A DNA stretch of 36,386 nt, taken from assembly GCA_000697455.1 (NCBI GenBank), contig JNET01028801.1, positions 1-36,386 on the forward strand, given 5' to 3'. Shown one piece after another: positions 21,048 to 32,018 of the stretch. The position numbers were made by a program, and so were the translations under genes. The notes below the pieces were generated by a model. It did no database searches. It worked only from the letters and a program-made list of their open reading frames with translations, and had not been told where the DNA came from. This DNA is from Basidiobolus heterosporus B8920. Taxonomy: Eukaryota > Basidiobolomycota > Basidiobolomycetes > Basidiobolales > Basidiobolaceae. Each line of letters starts with the position of its first letter. The stretch's first letter is position 1.

Positions 21048-21352
21048 CTGTATAGTCAACATTGGTTTCCAGAATAGATTCTTTTAATTTGGCATTCATT
21101 ATAGTAGTATTCACTAGACAGAAAGTACTGGTTCGATTGTAAATAAAATGGGCATCGTGATATAGAATAGAACAGAACAGGATTATGAAGATCTATGTAA
21201 TCAAAAACAATGACAGCGTAGTAGCTAAATGTTGTCGTGTGATCTTGTAAATAGATGAAAATCATCTACTACTTGGAAATGAAATCAACAAAACTAGTGA
21301 GACCGGGAGATATTTGAATGAAAGAGTCTTTGTTCTCACTTCTAAGATATCC
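21048..21352. other. Intergenic, convergent 3' regions
   Basis: Short AT-rich spacer between the 3' ends of the homeodomain gene and the surface-protein gene. Nothing recognisable in it. Confidence 0.6.
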
Positions 21353-22539
21353 CTACCTGTTATCAGGTTTTCCAGAGGGGGTTGTTTCTTGAATGGAGCT
21401 TGCAGAATGAACGGAAGAAACTGATGAGTAACCTGCTCTCATTTGTATCCCTTCTTCATCCTCCGAGATCCCCCAGCTTGGTTTACGTAGGATCTGTCGA
21501 TACGTTTCTGCAATCAAGTGAGCATCTTTGGTAGTGAGACGTAATGAATTTAATCGTCGTGGGCTTCTGTTGTCTGATAGGGTATCGCCGACGATATCAT
21601 CTCGAGAAGAACCTTTCGCAGTAGTGGCTTTGACCGAGGGTTTCCTATTGCGCTTACGATAATACATCAAAGCAGTGAGACGTTAAGAATATGCTAGTTG
21701 GTAGAAATGCCATGTTGAATGGTACGCTATGTTACGGTAAAAGGATATATTCCTGCTGCTACCAGTATCGCTACACACCCTATCGAAATCCCAGCAATCG
21801 CACCACTCGATAGACCTGCAGAGTGGTCATCATTCAGATGGGGATTACTGGGAGTTATAGGAGTTGTAGAAGTTGTAGCGGTTGGGGTCGAGTTGATTGT
21901 AGTGGAGGTCAATGGAGGTTGTGTCGCTGTTTCGTTCGTAGAAGGAAGATCTTTCAAGAAACCATTATAATACTGACTCACCAGGTGAAGTATCTTTAAG
22001 AACTCATACCTTGAATAAAAAAGAAAGGCCCTACTTTTTTGTTGGTTGTGCCGTCGCCAGCAACTGTAATCAACAACGTATATATTCTAGTGACTACCGT
22101 ATTGTTTGGACGATTTAGTACCGGTGCAAATATAGGTGGCTGTATGTTTGGATCCAGATAAAGAGACATGTAGCCATCTCCATTGGTAGTATTCAACCGT
22201 TCCAGAACAGGGCTTCGCAAATTTGTTGCATCATAGAGTCGTATGTCAATATAGCCTTGTACTACGAAGGTCGGATATGTAGGATTCCAACGTATTACGC
22301 CAAAATTTGTCATAGTCCAAGTGTCATTGGCTTGAGGCAGACAATAAATCTCCGGACCACAAGTAGGCTCATCTATGGTAAAAACATCAGGATTACATTC
22401 CAAGAATAAGCATGTTAGAATATATACCCCCACGACGCTTTAGCTGTTTAGCGAAGCTTGTTGAAGTCCGACCGAATACCAAGAGAACGAGTAAAAGTGT
22501 ATAAACTACATGAGAACGCAATGATACTTTAAAGCGCAT
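21353..22539 (-). CDS. Single-pass surface glycoprotein with Ser/Thr-rich stalk
   Basis: No named family recognised. Four exons: 22539-22428, 22372-22010, 21950-21736, 21652-21353; 329 aa. The N-terminus is a signal peptide (hydrophobic VVYTLLLVLLVFG, cleavage near FAKQ), followed by KQLKRR, a possible dibasic processing site. The ectodomain (38-160) has four Cys-containing or aromatic landmarks: DEPTCGPEIYCLPQANDTWT, GVIRWNPTYP, VDIRLYDAT-like YIDIRLYDA, ending FFFIQ; it looks like an immunoglobulin-like beta domain of fungal surface proteins. A Thr/Ser/Pro-rich, probably O-glycosylated stalk leads to one transmembrane helix (about 208-230, AIAGISIGCVAILVAAGIY) and a basic cytoplasmic tail starting RNRKPS. 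Layout resembles Wsc/Mid2-type wall sensors without their domain. The third intron acceptor (GTAAG) is the least certain join. Confidence 0.75.
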
Positions 22540-23088
22540 CTTGAATTGTCAGCAGCCTCTTTGTTGTCGAAATCTGACTTTGCTGCTCTATATTTTGCTA
22601 TAGTGAGGGTTATTTCGCAAGGTACATGTAAGCAGAAAATGAAGGCTCTTTAGTAGAAGATATTACGAAGAGTGCTTGTTCGAGAATATGATTATGTTGG
22701 TACTTTGGTGGAGGCAGAATCCTTCGGACAGTACGCATAAATACACAACATATAAGTGATAACCAATCATCTATAAAAAGGATATGAGATTTCCTTACAA
22801 GTCTATTTCCTGTATTAGCCTGCATTCGTTTGCTAATAATAGGCAGCGATGTCTAGCATAAAAAGCTGAAAGCCATATGACCTCTAATCATCCATCAACT
22901 CACCCTCGTCAAGTTGGGAGGTTTTAAATAACTTTATTAGCCATGTATATTAAAGTGCGTAAAGTGCGTAATGAGGACGGATGGATAGATTATTTGATAT
23001 AAGCCATTTGGCAGTATATCTATTGACCAGTTATTCAGGAAAAATACACAATGCAAGTACAGGAATTGGTAAGGATTCGCGAACTAAA
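22540..23088. other. Intergenic spacer
   Basis: Between the surface-protein start and the VMA2 stop. A 9-bp direct duplication (AAAGTGCGT twice) lies at about 22952-22969. No coding frame I can support. Confidence 0.5.
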
Positions 23089-24899
23089 CTACGCCTGAGT
23101 CTCGATTTCGTTATCAACAGTGCCCTTGTTACCCTTGTTCTTACGATCACGTTGATAGAATTCAGCCAAGGTCTTTTGGGGAATACGGTTAAGCAACTCC
23201 TTGGGGAAGATACGAAGAAGAGACCAAGCATGATCGAGTGACTCGAAAATGGTTCTGGATTCATAGTGGCCTTGAGCGATGAAGGTCTTCTCAAACTTGT
23301 CCAAGAACTCCAGAGAAAGCTTATCTTCTTGGTTGAGTGCTTCTTCACCAACAACAGCCTTCATTGCAGCTGCATCACGACCAATGGCATACTTCGCGTA
23401 AAGTTGGTTAGACACATCACCATGGTCCTTGCGAGTCATGCCCTCGCCAATAGCTGACTTCATTAGACGTGAGAGAGAAGGCAACACATTGATAGGTGGG
23501 TAAATTTGGCGGTTGTGAAGCTGACGATCGACGTAAATCTGACCCTCAGTAATGTAACCAGTCAGATCAGGAATAGGATGTGTAATATCATCGTTAGGCA
23601 TGGTCAAAATAGGGATCTGCGTGATGGAGCCATTACGGCCTTCAACACGACCTGCACGTTCGTAGATAGTGGACAAATCGGTGTACATGTAACCGGGGTA
23701 ACCACGACGACCGGGTACTTCTTCTCTGGCCGCAGAAACCTCACGTAGAGCATCGGCGTATGATGACATATCGGTTAAGATGACCAGTACGTGCTTTTCG
23801 AGCTGATAAGCATAGTACTCTGCGGTAGTCAAGGCCAATCTAGGAGTAATGATACGTTCAATGGTAGGGTCGTTGGCAAGATTAAGGAAGAGGGTGACTC
23901 GCTCAATGGAGCCGTTCTCTTCGAAATCCTGTTTGAAGAAACGGGCGGTTTCCATGTTAACACCCATAGCAGCAAACACAATGGCGAAGTTATCTTCGTG
24001 GCCGTCGTGAACGTCCTTAGTTGGCTTCTTGACCAAGCCAGCCTGTCTACAAATTTGAGCAGCAACTTCATTGTGAGGTAAACCGGCAGCAGAGAAAATA
24101 GGGATCTTTTGACCACGAGCAATAGAGTTCATGGTATCAATAGCGGATATACCAGTTTGAATCATTTCTTCAGGATAGATACGAGAGAAAGGATTGATTG
24201 GGGAACCTATCATGTTACGGTAACTAGTCAGAAAGATGGACCAAGCATTACTGGACAATAAGCTGAAACAAACCTTCAATATCCAAGAATTCTTCTGCGA
24301 AGACCTTAGGGCCCTTGTCAATGCTTTTACCAGAACCATTAAAAATACGACCCAACATGTCTTCAGACACAGGCATTTTTAGGGTATCACCAGTAAATTC
24401 GACATGAGTAGCACGGGCATCAACGCCAGCAGTACCTTCGAAAACCTAGAAACGTATGAAGATTGGGTCAGAAGCATGTATACCTCAGTGAGTTGGAGTT
24501 ATTACTTACTTGAACAACAGCTCTCTTTCCTTGAACCTCAAGAACTTGACCAGAACGCTTAGTACCGTCTGGTAGGGTAAGTTCGACAATTTCAGCGAAT
24601 TTTGGGAACTATAGAAAACAAAGAGATGAGAAAAAATGACAAAGGTACCAGCATGATAGTCCAAGATACCTTGACGTTATCAAGAATAACTAAGGGACCG
24701 TTGACACCAGCAACTGTTCGGTAATCTAAAGCACAGGAATACAATATTAAATACTGCATATATAGCACTCTAGATGAGTAGAGTTTTCAAAAACCGTAAG
24801 AACACAATACGTACCCAAACGTGGTTGTAAGGAATAATTTCTGGTTACTGCTGCAGCATGTAAGGCAGCAGCTTCCCTTTCGTTAATTCTAGGATCCAT
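23089..24899 (-). CDS. VMA2: V-type H+-ATPase subunit B
   Basis: Non-catalytic nucleotide-binding subunit of the V1 sector that powers acidification of vacuole and endosomes. Five exons: 24899-24815, 24725-24670, 24608-24510, 24445-24274, 24206-23089; 509 aa, the family length (517 in yeast, 511 in human). Landmarks: [20 protein letters not shown] near the start, [20 protein letters not shown], the hinge [20 protein letters not shown], then [20 protein letters not shown] in place of a catalytic P-loop, [40 protein letters not shown] and [20 protein letters not shown]. The fourth intron uses a GTTTGT donor, required by phase and homology. The C-terminus is less conserved. Confidence 0.98.
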
Positions 24900-25642
24900 T
24901 AAGAGTAATTGAGGTAGAAGAGCAAATAGGAAGTATGAGAATAATAGGAGCTGAGGAGCAGAGCTTAAGAGTATATAGCGGAGTAGTAAAGCAAGGATAA
25001 AAGGAATCGTCTAAATCACAGTGACCAGGGGGACCGGGTAAACCTGGGAAACGCAATTTTTGGTAATGCAATAATACTCGATAATACATTGCTCAAATAA
25101 GACTATTTCAGTGAGTGAGGAAAATGAGGATGTCGACCTATCTGGTGGCCTATCTGATTAACTACAAGAGCCTTGATTGACGTAGGCCGAACGGATTAGG
25201 GAATTCAATCTAAACAATAATGCACTTTGGGTCTATGAAAGATGGATTTCTGGGCTCTTGAGTAATCGATCAATATGAACACAGGCATGGCTGGAATAGA
25301 TTGAAGAATGGGGATTTAGCTAAGCCTCCAAAGATGTAAATATCGCAAAGTTTAATTTCCCCCACTTCGGTAAATACCAAAAAGAACAAACCAATTTGGA
25401 CTTTATTGGCAAAGAAGTATTTGCATTAGAACATCTTTGACAGTAGGGATGGATATGGGATGCGAAGGAACTTTCTTCTGGGATACCCGGTGGTATCTGA
25501 ATTAAATGGCACTATACGCAAATGAGGTAACTCAGCTTCTCAATGTGATATGGCTTAATCTCGGGTAGTGAAATATTAAAGAAATGTGTAATATATGCAA
25601 ATATAGACTGGGAGGCTTGCTTCTTCCGAACGGTGAGGGCCA
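24900..25642. other. Intergenic spacer
   Basis: Between the VMA2 start and the trypsin stop. Contains the VMA2 promoter; no gene, repeat or RNA seen. Confidence 0.55.
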
Positions 25643-26703
25643 TCACAGGACACTCAAGATACAAATAAGAAATAATGAAAGAGCGCGAAAGCTGAAAATT
25701 TGGAGCGCAGGTGCATTGTTGCTTGGTGCATTAGGACTCGTGTTCGACAAATTGGTCTGTATCGGGCCAAATTCGTCCTCTGACAGTCCTGTTACATTTT
25801 GCAAGAATCCCATATATCGGCTGACATGTGAGTAAAAAGCGATATTATTATCACCTCCACAAGAAGGTCCTCCACTGATAACAGAACCACCATAACTAGT
25901 AATCCCTAGCAGCCCAATTGTCCCATTGATCCTGTGTACGAGCGGCCCACCAGAATCTCCATAGCAAGTGTCTCGTCCAGGGGTCATTCCTGCACATACT
26001 TGGGGCCCCTGATTGTCAACAAATTCTGAATTCATCATGCGGCATGGGCTTAGCGGAGCTACATTGAAGTCCACTTTAAGCAAGGACACTGCTGATATAT
26101 CTGACTCGTTCTTCCCCCATCCCAGGGCAGTTACATTCAATCCAGGTGATACTTTGGCTTTGCTAATGGGTATCCTTTGAATACTTTGGTTGAATGTCAA
26201 GGGCTGATAGAGTTGAAGAAGAGCTAGATCATTCTGTATATTACAATAGAAATTATAATTAATTTACAACACCGCCAATTCATCAGGTTAACTAGTGATA
26301 ATACCATTTCTGAACCGGGTATATACTCCGGATGAACAACGATGGTCTTAATAGGTAATGGTGTGGGTGAGTATCTGGCAATAGAGCCTACAACAATATT
26401 CAATCGTATAGCATTCGTCGGCTTATAAACATTGGCCTCTTCACCATTTTCATCATCAATATATGCGGCATTAACACAATGCGCAGCGGTTGCAATCCAC
26501 TCATTCGCCAGTATTGCACCACCACAGGAAGGCCAATTATCTATGTACAAATTAGCCATGAAAGGAAATTCATCTTGAACAGCTGGTATACCCCCAACTA
26601 TGTGGTAAGTCAAAGAATCTTTCAAGGCATTAGCAGTTGAGATTGTAAACGACAATAGTCCTTGGTATACTATCCATGAGCTTAGGGGTGCGTTAAGCTT
26701 CAT
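25643..26703 (-). CDS. Secreted trypsin-like serine protease, probably GPI-anchored
   Basis: Chymotrypsin-fold (S1A) peptidase. Two exons: 26703-26305 and 26233-25643, intron GTATTA..TACAG; 329 aa. A hydrophobic leader ends near residue 26. The mature N-terminus IVGG starts at 35. Catalytic triad: His75 in TAAHC, Asp135 in NDLALL, Ser227 in GDSGGP. Asp221, six residues before the Ser, corresponds to Asp189 and predicts cleavage after Arg or Lys. Paired Cys around His and Ser are kept. After the protease domain comes a Ser/Asn/Pro-rich linker and a C-terminal hydrophobic stretch (about 310-329, FSFRALSLFLICILSVL), the layout of a GPI signal. The residue before IVGG is His, not Arg or Lys, so activation would need another protease or mechanism. 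Confidence 0.93.
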
Positions 26704-27255
26704 CAGTTTGAGTTAAAGAATATCTAATAAAATATTGAAGGAGTAGGTGTTAGTCCGATGAAGACAGTACCTATCCTCCTCTCTCGAGAAAAGAGATAAG
26801 CTGGTTCATTTAAGGAGTTTTAAGACCGAGAAGAGAGTATACTTTGGCCAATATTAATTAGCAATCAATAGTCAAGGGTTGATGTGACACACGCTCAAAT
26901 GCGAATGCCAGTGAAATTGACCATACAAAAGGCTGTAGGATACTCATTTATTACTTATTATTAGGTTTAGCTCAGTCACTAAATCAGTCTATGTTCGCAT
27001 TACACAGCAACAGTATGATGATGAACTTGGCAATAGTGGGTACAATAGATAGCTACAAAAGACTTCGCACAAATTCCTCATCTGATCAGTGTAACGAAAT
27101 ATCTACGAATATGGATGTATGATACACCTGAACATAGGTGGCAATAGATTTTTATTTTATATGGCTTCCTCATATAATCGATCGGTCGTATGATTTACAA
27201 AGAATGGAATGAAGATGAAAGTCCGAATGAGATGGTGTTCTTATGGATTAATACT
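26704..27255. other. Intergenic spacer
   Basis: AT-rich DNA between the trypsin start and the MetRS stop. Nothing recognisable beyond the expected promoter and terminator space. Confidence 0.55.
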
Positions 27256-29381
27256 TTAAGCAGTTTCACCAGTTTTCTCGCTCTCGGCTTGGGGCTTAGG
27301 TTCACCAGTCTGTTCACTCTTAGCTTCAGTCTTTTCACCTTCAACTGGGGGCTTGGTTTCACCGGTCTTCTTACTCTTCTTGCTCTTCTTCTTTTTGGGA
27401 GGCTCTTCTTTAGCACCACCACCATACTTTTGTTTGTAAACCTCTTCCATCTTTCCATCAATTCTCTTGAAAAGATACTCGGGCTTACCAATAACGTGTC
27501 CTTCAAGGATATTGATTTGGAAGGTTTCGGGGATACGAGGAAGTGGTGCGTTTAGCTGTCTACAGATTGATTCAGAAGTAGTAGGCATGTAAGGATAGAA
27601 GACGGCTGAGAGCAAATAGATCAAGTTAACAGCGACGGTAACAACGGTATCGCATTGTGGGCGCTCGTTGTTGTAAAGGGAATTATCAAGCTTGGATTCT
27701 TGAAGATATTGGTTACCACGCTGTGAGATCTTCATAGCAATTTCAAGACCGCTACGTAATTTAACATTTTCAAGTGCGTCAATGTATGCATCAAGCAACT
27801 TGTTGACATCTTCAATAAGCTGCTTCTCGTTGTCTCCTTCAAGTGAGAAAGGAGGAATGACACCATTGTACTTGGCAGAGTCAACAAACTTGATGACACG
27901 GTTACAGAAGTTACCAACGTTAGCCAAGAGCTCGCTGTTATTTCTGGTAATGAAATCTTTCCAAGTGAACACACTGTCGTTGGTTTCCGGACGATTGGAC
28001 AAAAGGTAATAACGCCAGACTGCAACGGGAATTCCAGTTTCCATAACATTGTTGCCGAAAACACCAACGTTTCTACTCTTTGAGAATTTACCGTTCTCGT
28101 AGTTGAGATATTCGGTGGTACTGATATGATGCAACATGGTCCATGGATCTTCAGTACCGATCAAGGAGCAAGGGAAGATAACAGTGTGGAAAGGAATATT
28201 GTCTTTACCCATGAATTGATAAAGCTTGACATCCTCGGGGTTCTTCCACCACTTCTCCCACTCTGAAGTGTAGTTGGCGGTGATTGATGGGTAACCGATT
28301 GGAGCATCGAACCAGACATAGAAAACTTTATCCTTCATGTGCTCCAAAGGAACGGGGGTACCCCATTTGAGATCACGAGTAATGCAACGGGCTTTCAAGC
28401 CTTCCTTCAACCAAGATTGAGTGATGATTTTACCGTTGTTAGCCCAGTTACCATTTTGGCTCGACTCTCTAACGAATTCTTCGCACTTGGGTTGAAGTTT
28501 AGGAAGGTCTAAGAACATATGAGTAGAGTCACGTGTGATTGGAGCATTTCCATCAAGCTTACAGCGAGGGGAAACAAGCTCAGTAGCATTAAGTAACTGT
28601 TGGCATTGATCACACTGATCACCTCTAGCATCAGCATAACCACACTTGGGGCAGGTTCCTTCGACATAACGATCAGCAAGGAATCTTTGACACTTTTCAC
28701 AGAACAATTGAGTCATGGTATCTTCGATGAGATATCCATTCTTTTGAAGCTTCAAGAAGATGTCTTGACCAATCCTACAGCCAGTAGAAATTAATTTACG
28801 TCGCTTCAAAAGATACAGGAGAAAACCAGGTACTTACTCGGTTTGCTGGTTGGTTGTGGTTCTACCAAAATAGTCAAAGTCAACGCCAAACCATTCATAA
28901 ACCTGGGCGTGAAGAGCATTGTATTTGTCGCAAAGCTCTCTGCATGAAACACCCTCTTCCAAAGCCTTGGTTTCAGTAGCGGTACCATATTCATCAGTAC
29001 CGCAAATATAAAGGACATTGTACCCACGAGAACGAGTGAAACGAGCGAAAACATCAGCACTCAAAACAGCGCCAATAATGTTACCCAAGTGAGGAACATT
29101 GTTAACATAAGGTAAGGCTGAAGTAATCAAGATATTTCTTTCTCCTTTGACGGGAAGCCTAGAGAAATAGAGGGTTAGATCAACGATTGTCAAAGAATAA
29201 CAAGATGACAACTTCGTACTTGACATCTTTATTCAAATTCAGAGCAATGCCTTCTCTGACTTTGCGGTTAGTTTCATCAGCAACTGGTCTTTCAATTTTC
29301 TCGGCGGTATCAGTCTTTGTGAATAAAAGTACCGATTAATAGGTGGAATTAGTAGTACATGAATATAGAACTACCTACCAT
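27256..29381 (-). CDS. MES1: Cytosolic methionyl-tRNA synthetase
   Basis: Charges tRNA-Met. Four exons: 29381-29379, 29314-29220, 29158-28838, 28774-27256; 645 aa. Class I signatures: HLGN (HIGH motif) in [20 protein letters not shown] and KFSKS in [14 protein letters not shown]. The zinc-knuckle insert has CEKC, CPKC, CDQC and a further Cys in [28 protein letters not shown] is rebuilt across the third intron. The anticodon-binding region ([25 protein letters not shown]) follows. The C-terminal 60 residues are Lys/Glu/Pro-rich ([13 protein letters not shown]), likely tRNA-binding and disordered. The first exon is just the ATG: the intron GTAGGT..CAAAG with a TACTAAT branch-like site starts right after it. 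No N-terminal GST-like domain. Confidence 0.95.
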
Positions 29382-30024
29382 CCTGTGATTAAGTTCAAAG
29401 AACAAGCTCTCCAAAAATCAGCCTCAATCTTTTCTTGTACTTTTTTTTCTAAAAATCACACCTGTGACAATAGAAACCAATTTCATTCTCAGAATTTTTT
29501 TTATCACAAATCAAAATCCGCCATAATTGGCTCACTCGATTTTCACATCATTTCGTTGATATCATCCTAAATACCATCCATATCACACCACAGCCAATCA
29601 CTCCTACTGGCTAACGTAAAAGTTGGACAATAATTTAAACCAGACCGTATGATGTACTCTTTATAGCGTCTACCTCTGCTTTATCAATCGATTGAAGGAA
29701 TTCCACCATGCCACAGAATAAGAAATGGAAGTGGTGTAAGAAGGTTCACTGCTTGTTACACAGGATTGTACTCCCGTTACCTCGCTATATTTATCGTTAC
29801 AGTAGATTACACGAGAATAACGATGTTTTGCTAGGTTTATTCACTTTCTAGTTTACATCAATTTCCCAGTTTCAAGCTCAGCTCGCAGCCTTGCAGTCAC
29901 GGTGCAATCGATTATGTTTTGGGGTGTATTTCAAATATGAATGTGCTAGAAAAGACTGCTAATCTATGGTAACATGTTGGTGCAGGTGAGAATGGAGGAT
30001 AAAATTAATTAATGATATAGCAAT
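29382..30024. other. Intergenic spacer
   Basis: Between the MetRS start and the calreticulin stop. Pyrimidine-rich near 29440-29500 on the + strand. No coding frame or RNA gene that I can support. Confidence 0.55.
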
Positions 30025-31320
30025 TTATAATTCATCCTTAATGTTCTCGGTTTCTTCAACAGGTTCAGGCTGCTGAGGTACAGGAACGACAGTCTCCACT
30101 ACAACTTCATCTGATGATTTGCTTTCTTCAACAACTTCTTCTTTGTCGAGATCCAATTCATCTTGATCAACCTCCTCACCTTCAGCTTCAGCCTCAGCAG
30201 CCAACTTGGCCTCCTCCTCTTCTTGCTTCTTCTTTTCTTCCTCGTCGTATTTTTCCTTGGCTTGCTTCTCAGATTCTTGGTATTTAGTGAATGTCTTTTC
30301 AGCGAATTCCTTGGCATAATCGACATCATCGGTGATCAAAATGTTGTCAAAGATGGTGCCAGACTTGACTTGCCAGAGGTCAAATCCAACATTTCCACTT
30401 TCATAGACGTATAAATCCTTGTCTTCCTTGTATTCAGGGTTGGGGATTTCAGGGTGAACCCAAGGCCCCTTATAGTCAGGGTTTGGAATGGTCTTGGGCT
30501 CCCAAGGTCCGGTGTATTCTGGGTTATCGATCATAGGTGATTCCCATTCACCATCATCCTCATCATCCCAATCTTCTGGCTTCTTGGCTTCTGGATCAGG
30601 AATAAGAGCTGGAATATCATCGTAACCTTCAGGCTTTTTGTCTTCAGGATCAGGGATAGTAGCATCGTCAACCCAGTCTTCAGGCTTTTTGGCTTCGGGG
30701 TCTTTGATGGTTTTGGGTGGCAAAAGATCCCAATCTTCCAAGAGTTCACCGCTAGCTTCCTCCTTGTTGTCAATAAGAACAGAGTAAGTCAAGTTGGGTT
30801 TGAGGATAAGAGTATACAAGTGAGTCATTTGATCAGAGGGAGGGATGATAGGCTTCTTGATGAGATGGTTGACGCCATTGTAGTTCAGAATGACATGAAC
30901 CTTTCTATCGGGGCCACAAATGTCGGGACCGAACATGACATTATATTTGGTTTCACCGTCAAATTTCTCCAAATCAACACCGGGTGGAAGGACCTTGATA
31001 TAACCACCACCGCAGTCAATGTTTTGTTCGTGTTTAACAGAGAATTGAACTACGAAGTCCTTATCCTTGTTAGAGAAAGTCTTGGCCATTGGGGCGGATA
31101 GGGCATAGAAACGTGCGTCTTGAGTAGTCTGAAGTCCCTTGCTAGCTTCGGAATCGGCGAAAAACTTGCCAGCAGAGACATCGAAAACACCGAGGTTTTC
31201 CTTCATCTTTGAAGGGACCCAACGATCGGCCCAGTTTCCATCGAAGGTCTCTTCAAAGAAAACTTCAGCGGAAGCAGTGGCAAGGGCAATGAGAGAACCA
31301 AGGAGTAAAGTGGCTTTCAT
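30025..31320 (-). CDS. CALR: Calreticulin (ER lectin chaperone) with KDEL
   Basis: Calcium-binding lectin that folds monoglucosylated glycoproteins in the ER lumen. Intronless, 431 aa. Signal peptide MKATLLLGSLIALATASA, then VFFEETFDGNWADRW. The N-domain keeps the Cys pair (IDCGGGYIK and FGPDICGP) and the lectin-site segment KYNVMFGPDICG. The P-domain has three A repeats of the type IPDPEAKKPEDW and three B repeats of the type NPEYTGPWEPKTIPNPDYKG. The C-domain is Glu/Lys/Asp-rich (low-affinity calcium binding) and ends in KDEL. The KDEL end and absence of a transmembrane helix separate it from calnexin, which is the only relative in most Dikarya. Confidence 0.98.
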   Translation of the reverse strand: MKATLLLGSLIALATASAEVFFEETFDGNWADRWVPSKMKENLGVFDVSAGKFFADSEASKGLQTTQDARFYALSAPMAKTFSNKDKDFVVQFSVKHEQNIDCGGGYIKVLPPGVDLEKFDGETKYNVMFGPDICGPDRKVHVILNYNGVNHLIKKPIIPPSDQMTHLYTLILKPNLTYSVLIDNKEEASGELLEDWDLLPPKTIKDPEAKKPEDWVDDATIPDPEDKKPEGYDDIPALIPDPEAKKPEDWDDEDDGEWESPMIDNPEYTGPWEPKTIPNPDYKGPWVHPEIPNPEYKEDKDLYVYESGNVGFDLWQVKSGTIFDNILITDDVDYAKEFAEKTFTKYQESEKQAKEKYDEEEKKKQEEEEAKLAAEAEAEGEEVDQDELDLDKEEVVEESKSSDEVVVETVVPVPQQPEPVEETENIKDEL

Positions 31321-31400
31321 GATGTATGATTCAAAATATTACAAAATTAATGATAAGGAGAGTCAAGCCGTGTCTGTAGTTGCAATGGAAATCATAAACA

Positions 31401-31410
31401 GTATATATAC
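31401..31410. promoter_or_regulatory. Palindromic TATA element between divergent starts
   Basis: GTATATATAC reads the same on both strands, 81 bp from the calreticulin ATG and 65 bp from the ATG at 31475, so it could serve either side. Position and sequence only. Confidence 0.45.
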
Positions 31411-31468
31411 TCCCACCCGCTGCTTGTTGTTTCCGCTTCCTCCTCTCTACTTATTTCTAATAGCTCAC

Positions 31469-31487
31469 CCAATCATGGCTCGCCACA
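31469..31487 (+). promoter_or_regulatory. ERSE-like site upstream of calreticulin
   Basis: CCAAT, nine bases, then CCACA: one mismatch from the metazoan ER stress element CCAAT-N9-CCACG, about 150 bp upstream of the calreticulin ATG. It overlaps the ATG of the uncertain gene at 31475. Chance is quite possible for one such site; whether fungi use ERSE is not established to my knowledge. Confidence 0.25.
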
Positions 31488-31888
31488 GCATTTCTGATTT
31501 CCAAACAATTCGAGGACAACTGAAATCTCCTATCATTGATCGAAGAGTAATTGGAAAATTGACCAATGAAAAATGGAAAAACGATCGTTTGATGACAACC
31601 TTACTGATTCACAGTCAATTACTGACCAATGGGTATCGCGTATTTGCATTCAAAGCCATCGAAATAATGGATTGCCGAGTACAGACACCACTACAGACAC
31701 CACTTCCCAGTATTCGTACATCGATGGATGGTGGCACAGGCAAGGGAGTCACAGTATTCTGGATTACTTCCATCCAGAATGATCAGTCAAATGGAAACGT
31801 TTCATTTTGGCATGTGGTATTTCCCTACATGTTTTGCATACAGCGTGATCTCAGTATTTGCAACCTGCACATGGATGATTTTTCTTGA
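31475..31888 (+). CDS. Uncertain small gene, hypothetical protein
   Basis: ATG followed by 137 open codons, starting MARHSISDFQTIRGQL, with a TATA element 65 bp upstream. No family recognised. The same stretch is open in two other frames: one can be reached by a well-formed intron (donor AGA|GTAATT at about 31547, acceptor TTCACAG near 31615) to give ..IDRR then SITDQWVSRICIQ; another frame, up to 31976, has a membrane-helix-like stretch (YFPTCFAYSVISVFATCTW). The true structure may therefore be a spliced gene ending near 31789 or 31976. It could also be non-coding. Confidence 0.25.
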   Translation: MARHSISDFQTIRGQLKSPIIDRRVIGKLTNEKWKNDRLMTTLLIHSQLLTNGYRVFAFKAIEIMDCRVQTPLQTPLPSIRTSMDGGTGKGVTVFWITSIQNDQSNGNVSFWHVVFPYMFCIQRDLSICNLHMDDFS

Positions 31889-32018
31889 TCATAAAAGTAT
31901 AGAATCAACACTTAACTACAAGCATGCCATGTTCCCACCTACATACCATATTCCTACTCTGAAGCAACGAGATTGATTCTTACTAAGGATACTACGAACG
32001 CTGAAGGTTTTATAATCT

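Noticed and set aside
25584-25835. 83-aa + strand frame
   Set aside because: Overlaps the 3' part of the trypsin gene in antisense; no motif or splice logic.
27190-27555. Hydrophobic + strand frame
   Set aside because: Antisense of the Lys-rich tail of MetRS; composition is a mirror of AAG/GAG codons.
30163-30414. Leu/Phe-rich + strand frame that looks like a membrane protein
   Set aside because: It is the antisense of the Glu/Lys-rich C-domain of calreticulin, which codes for a complete protein on the other strand.
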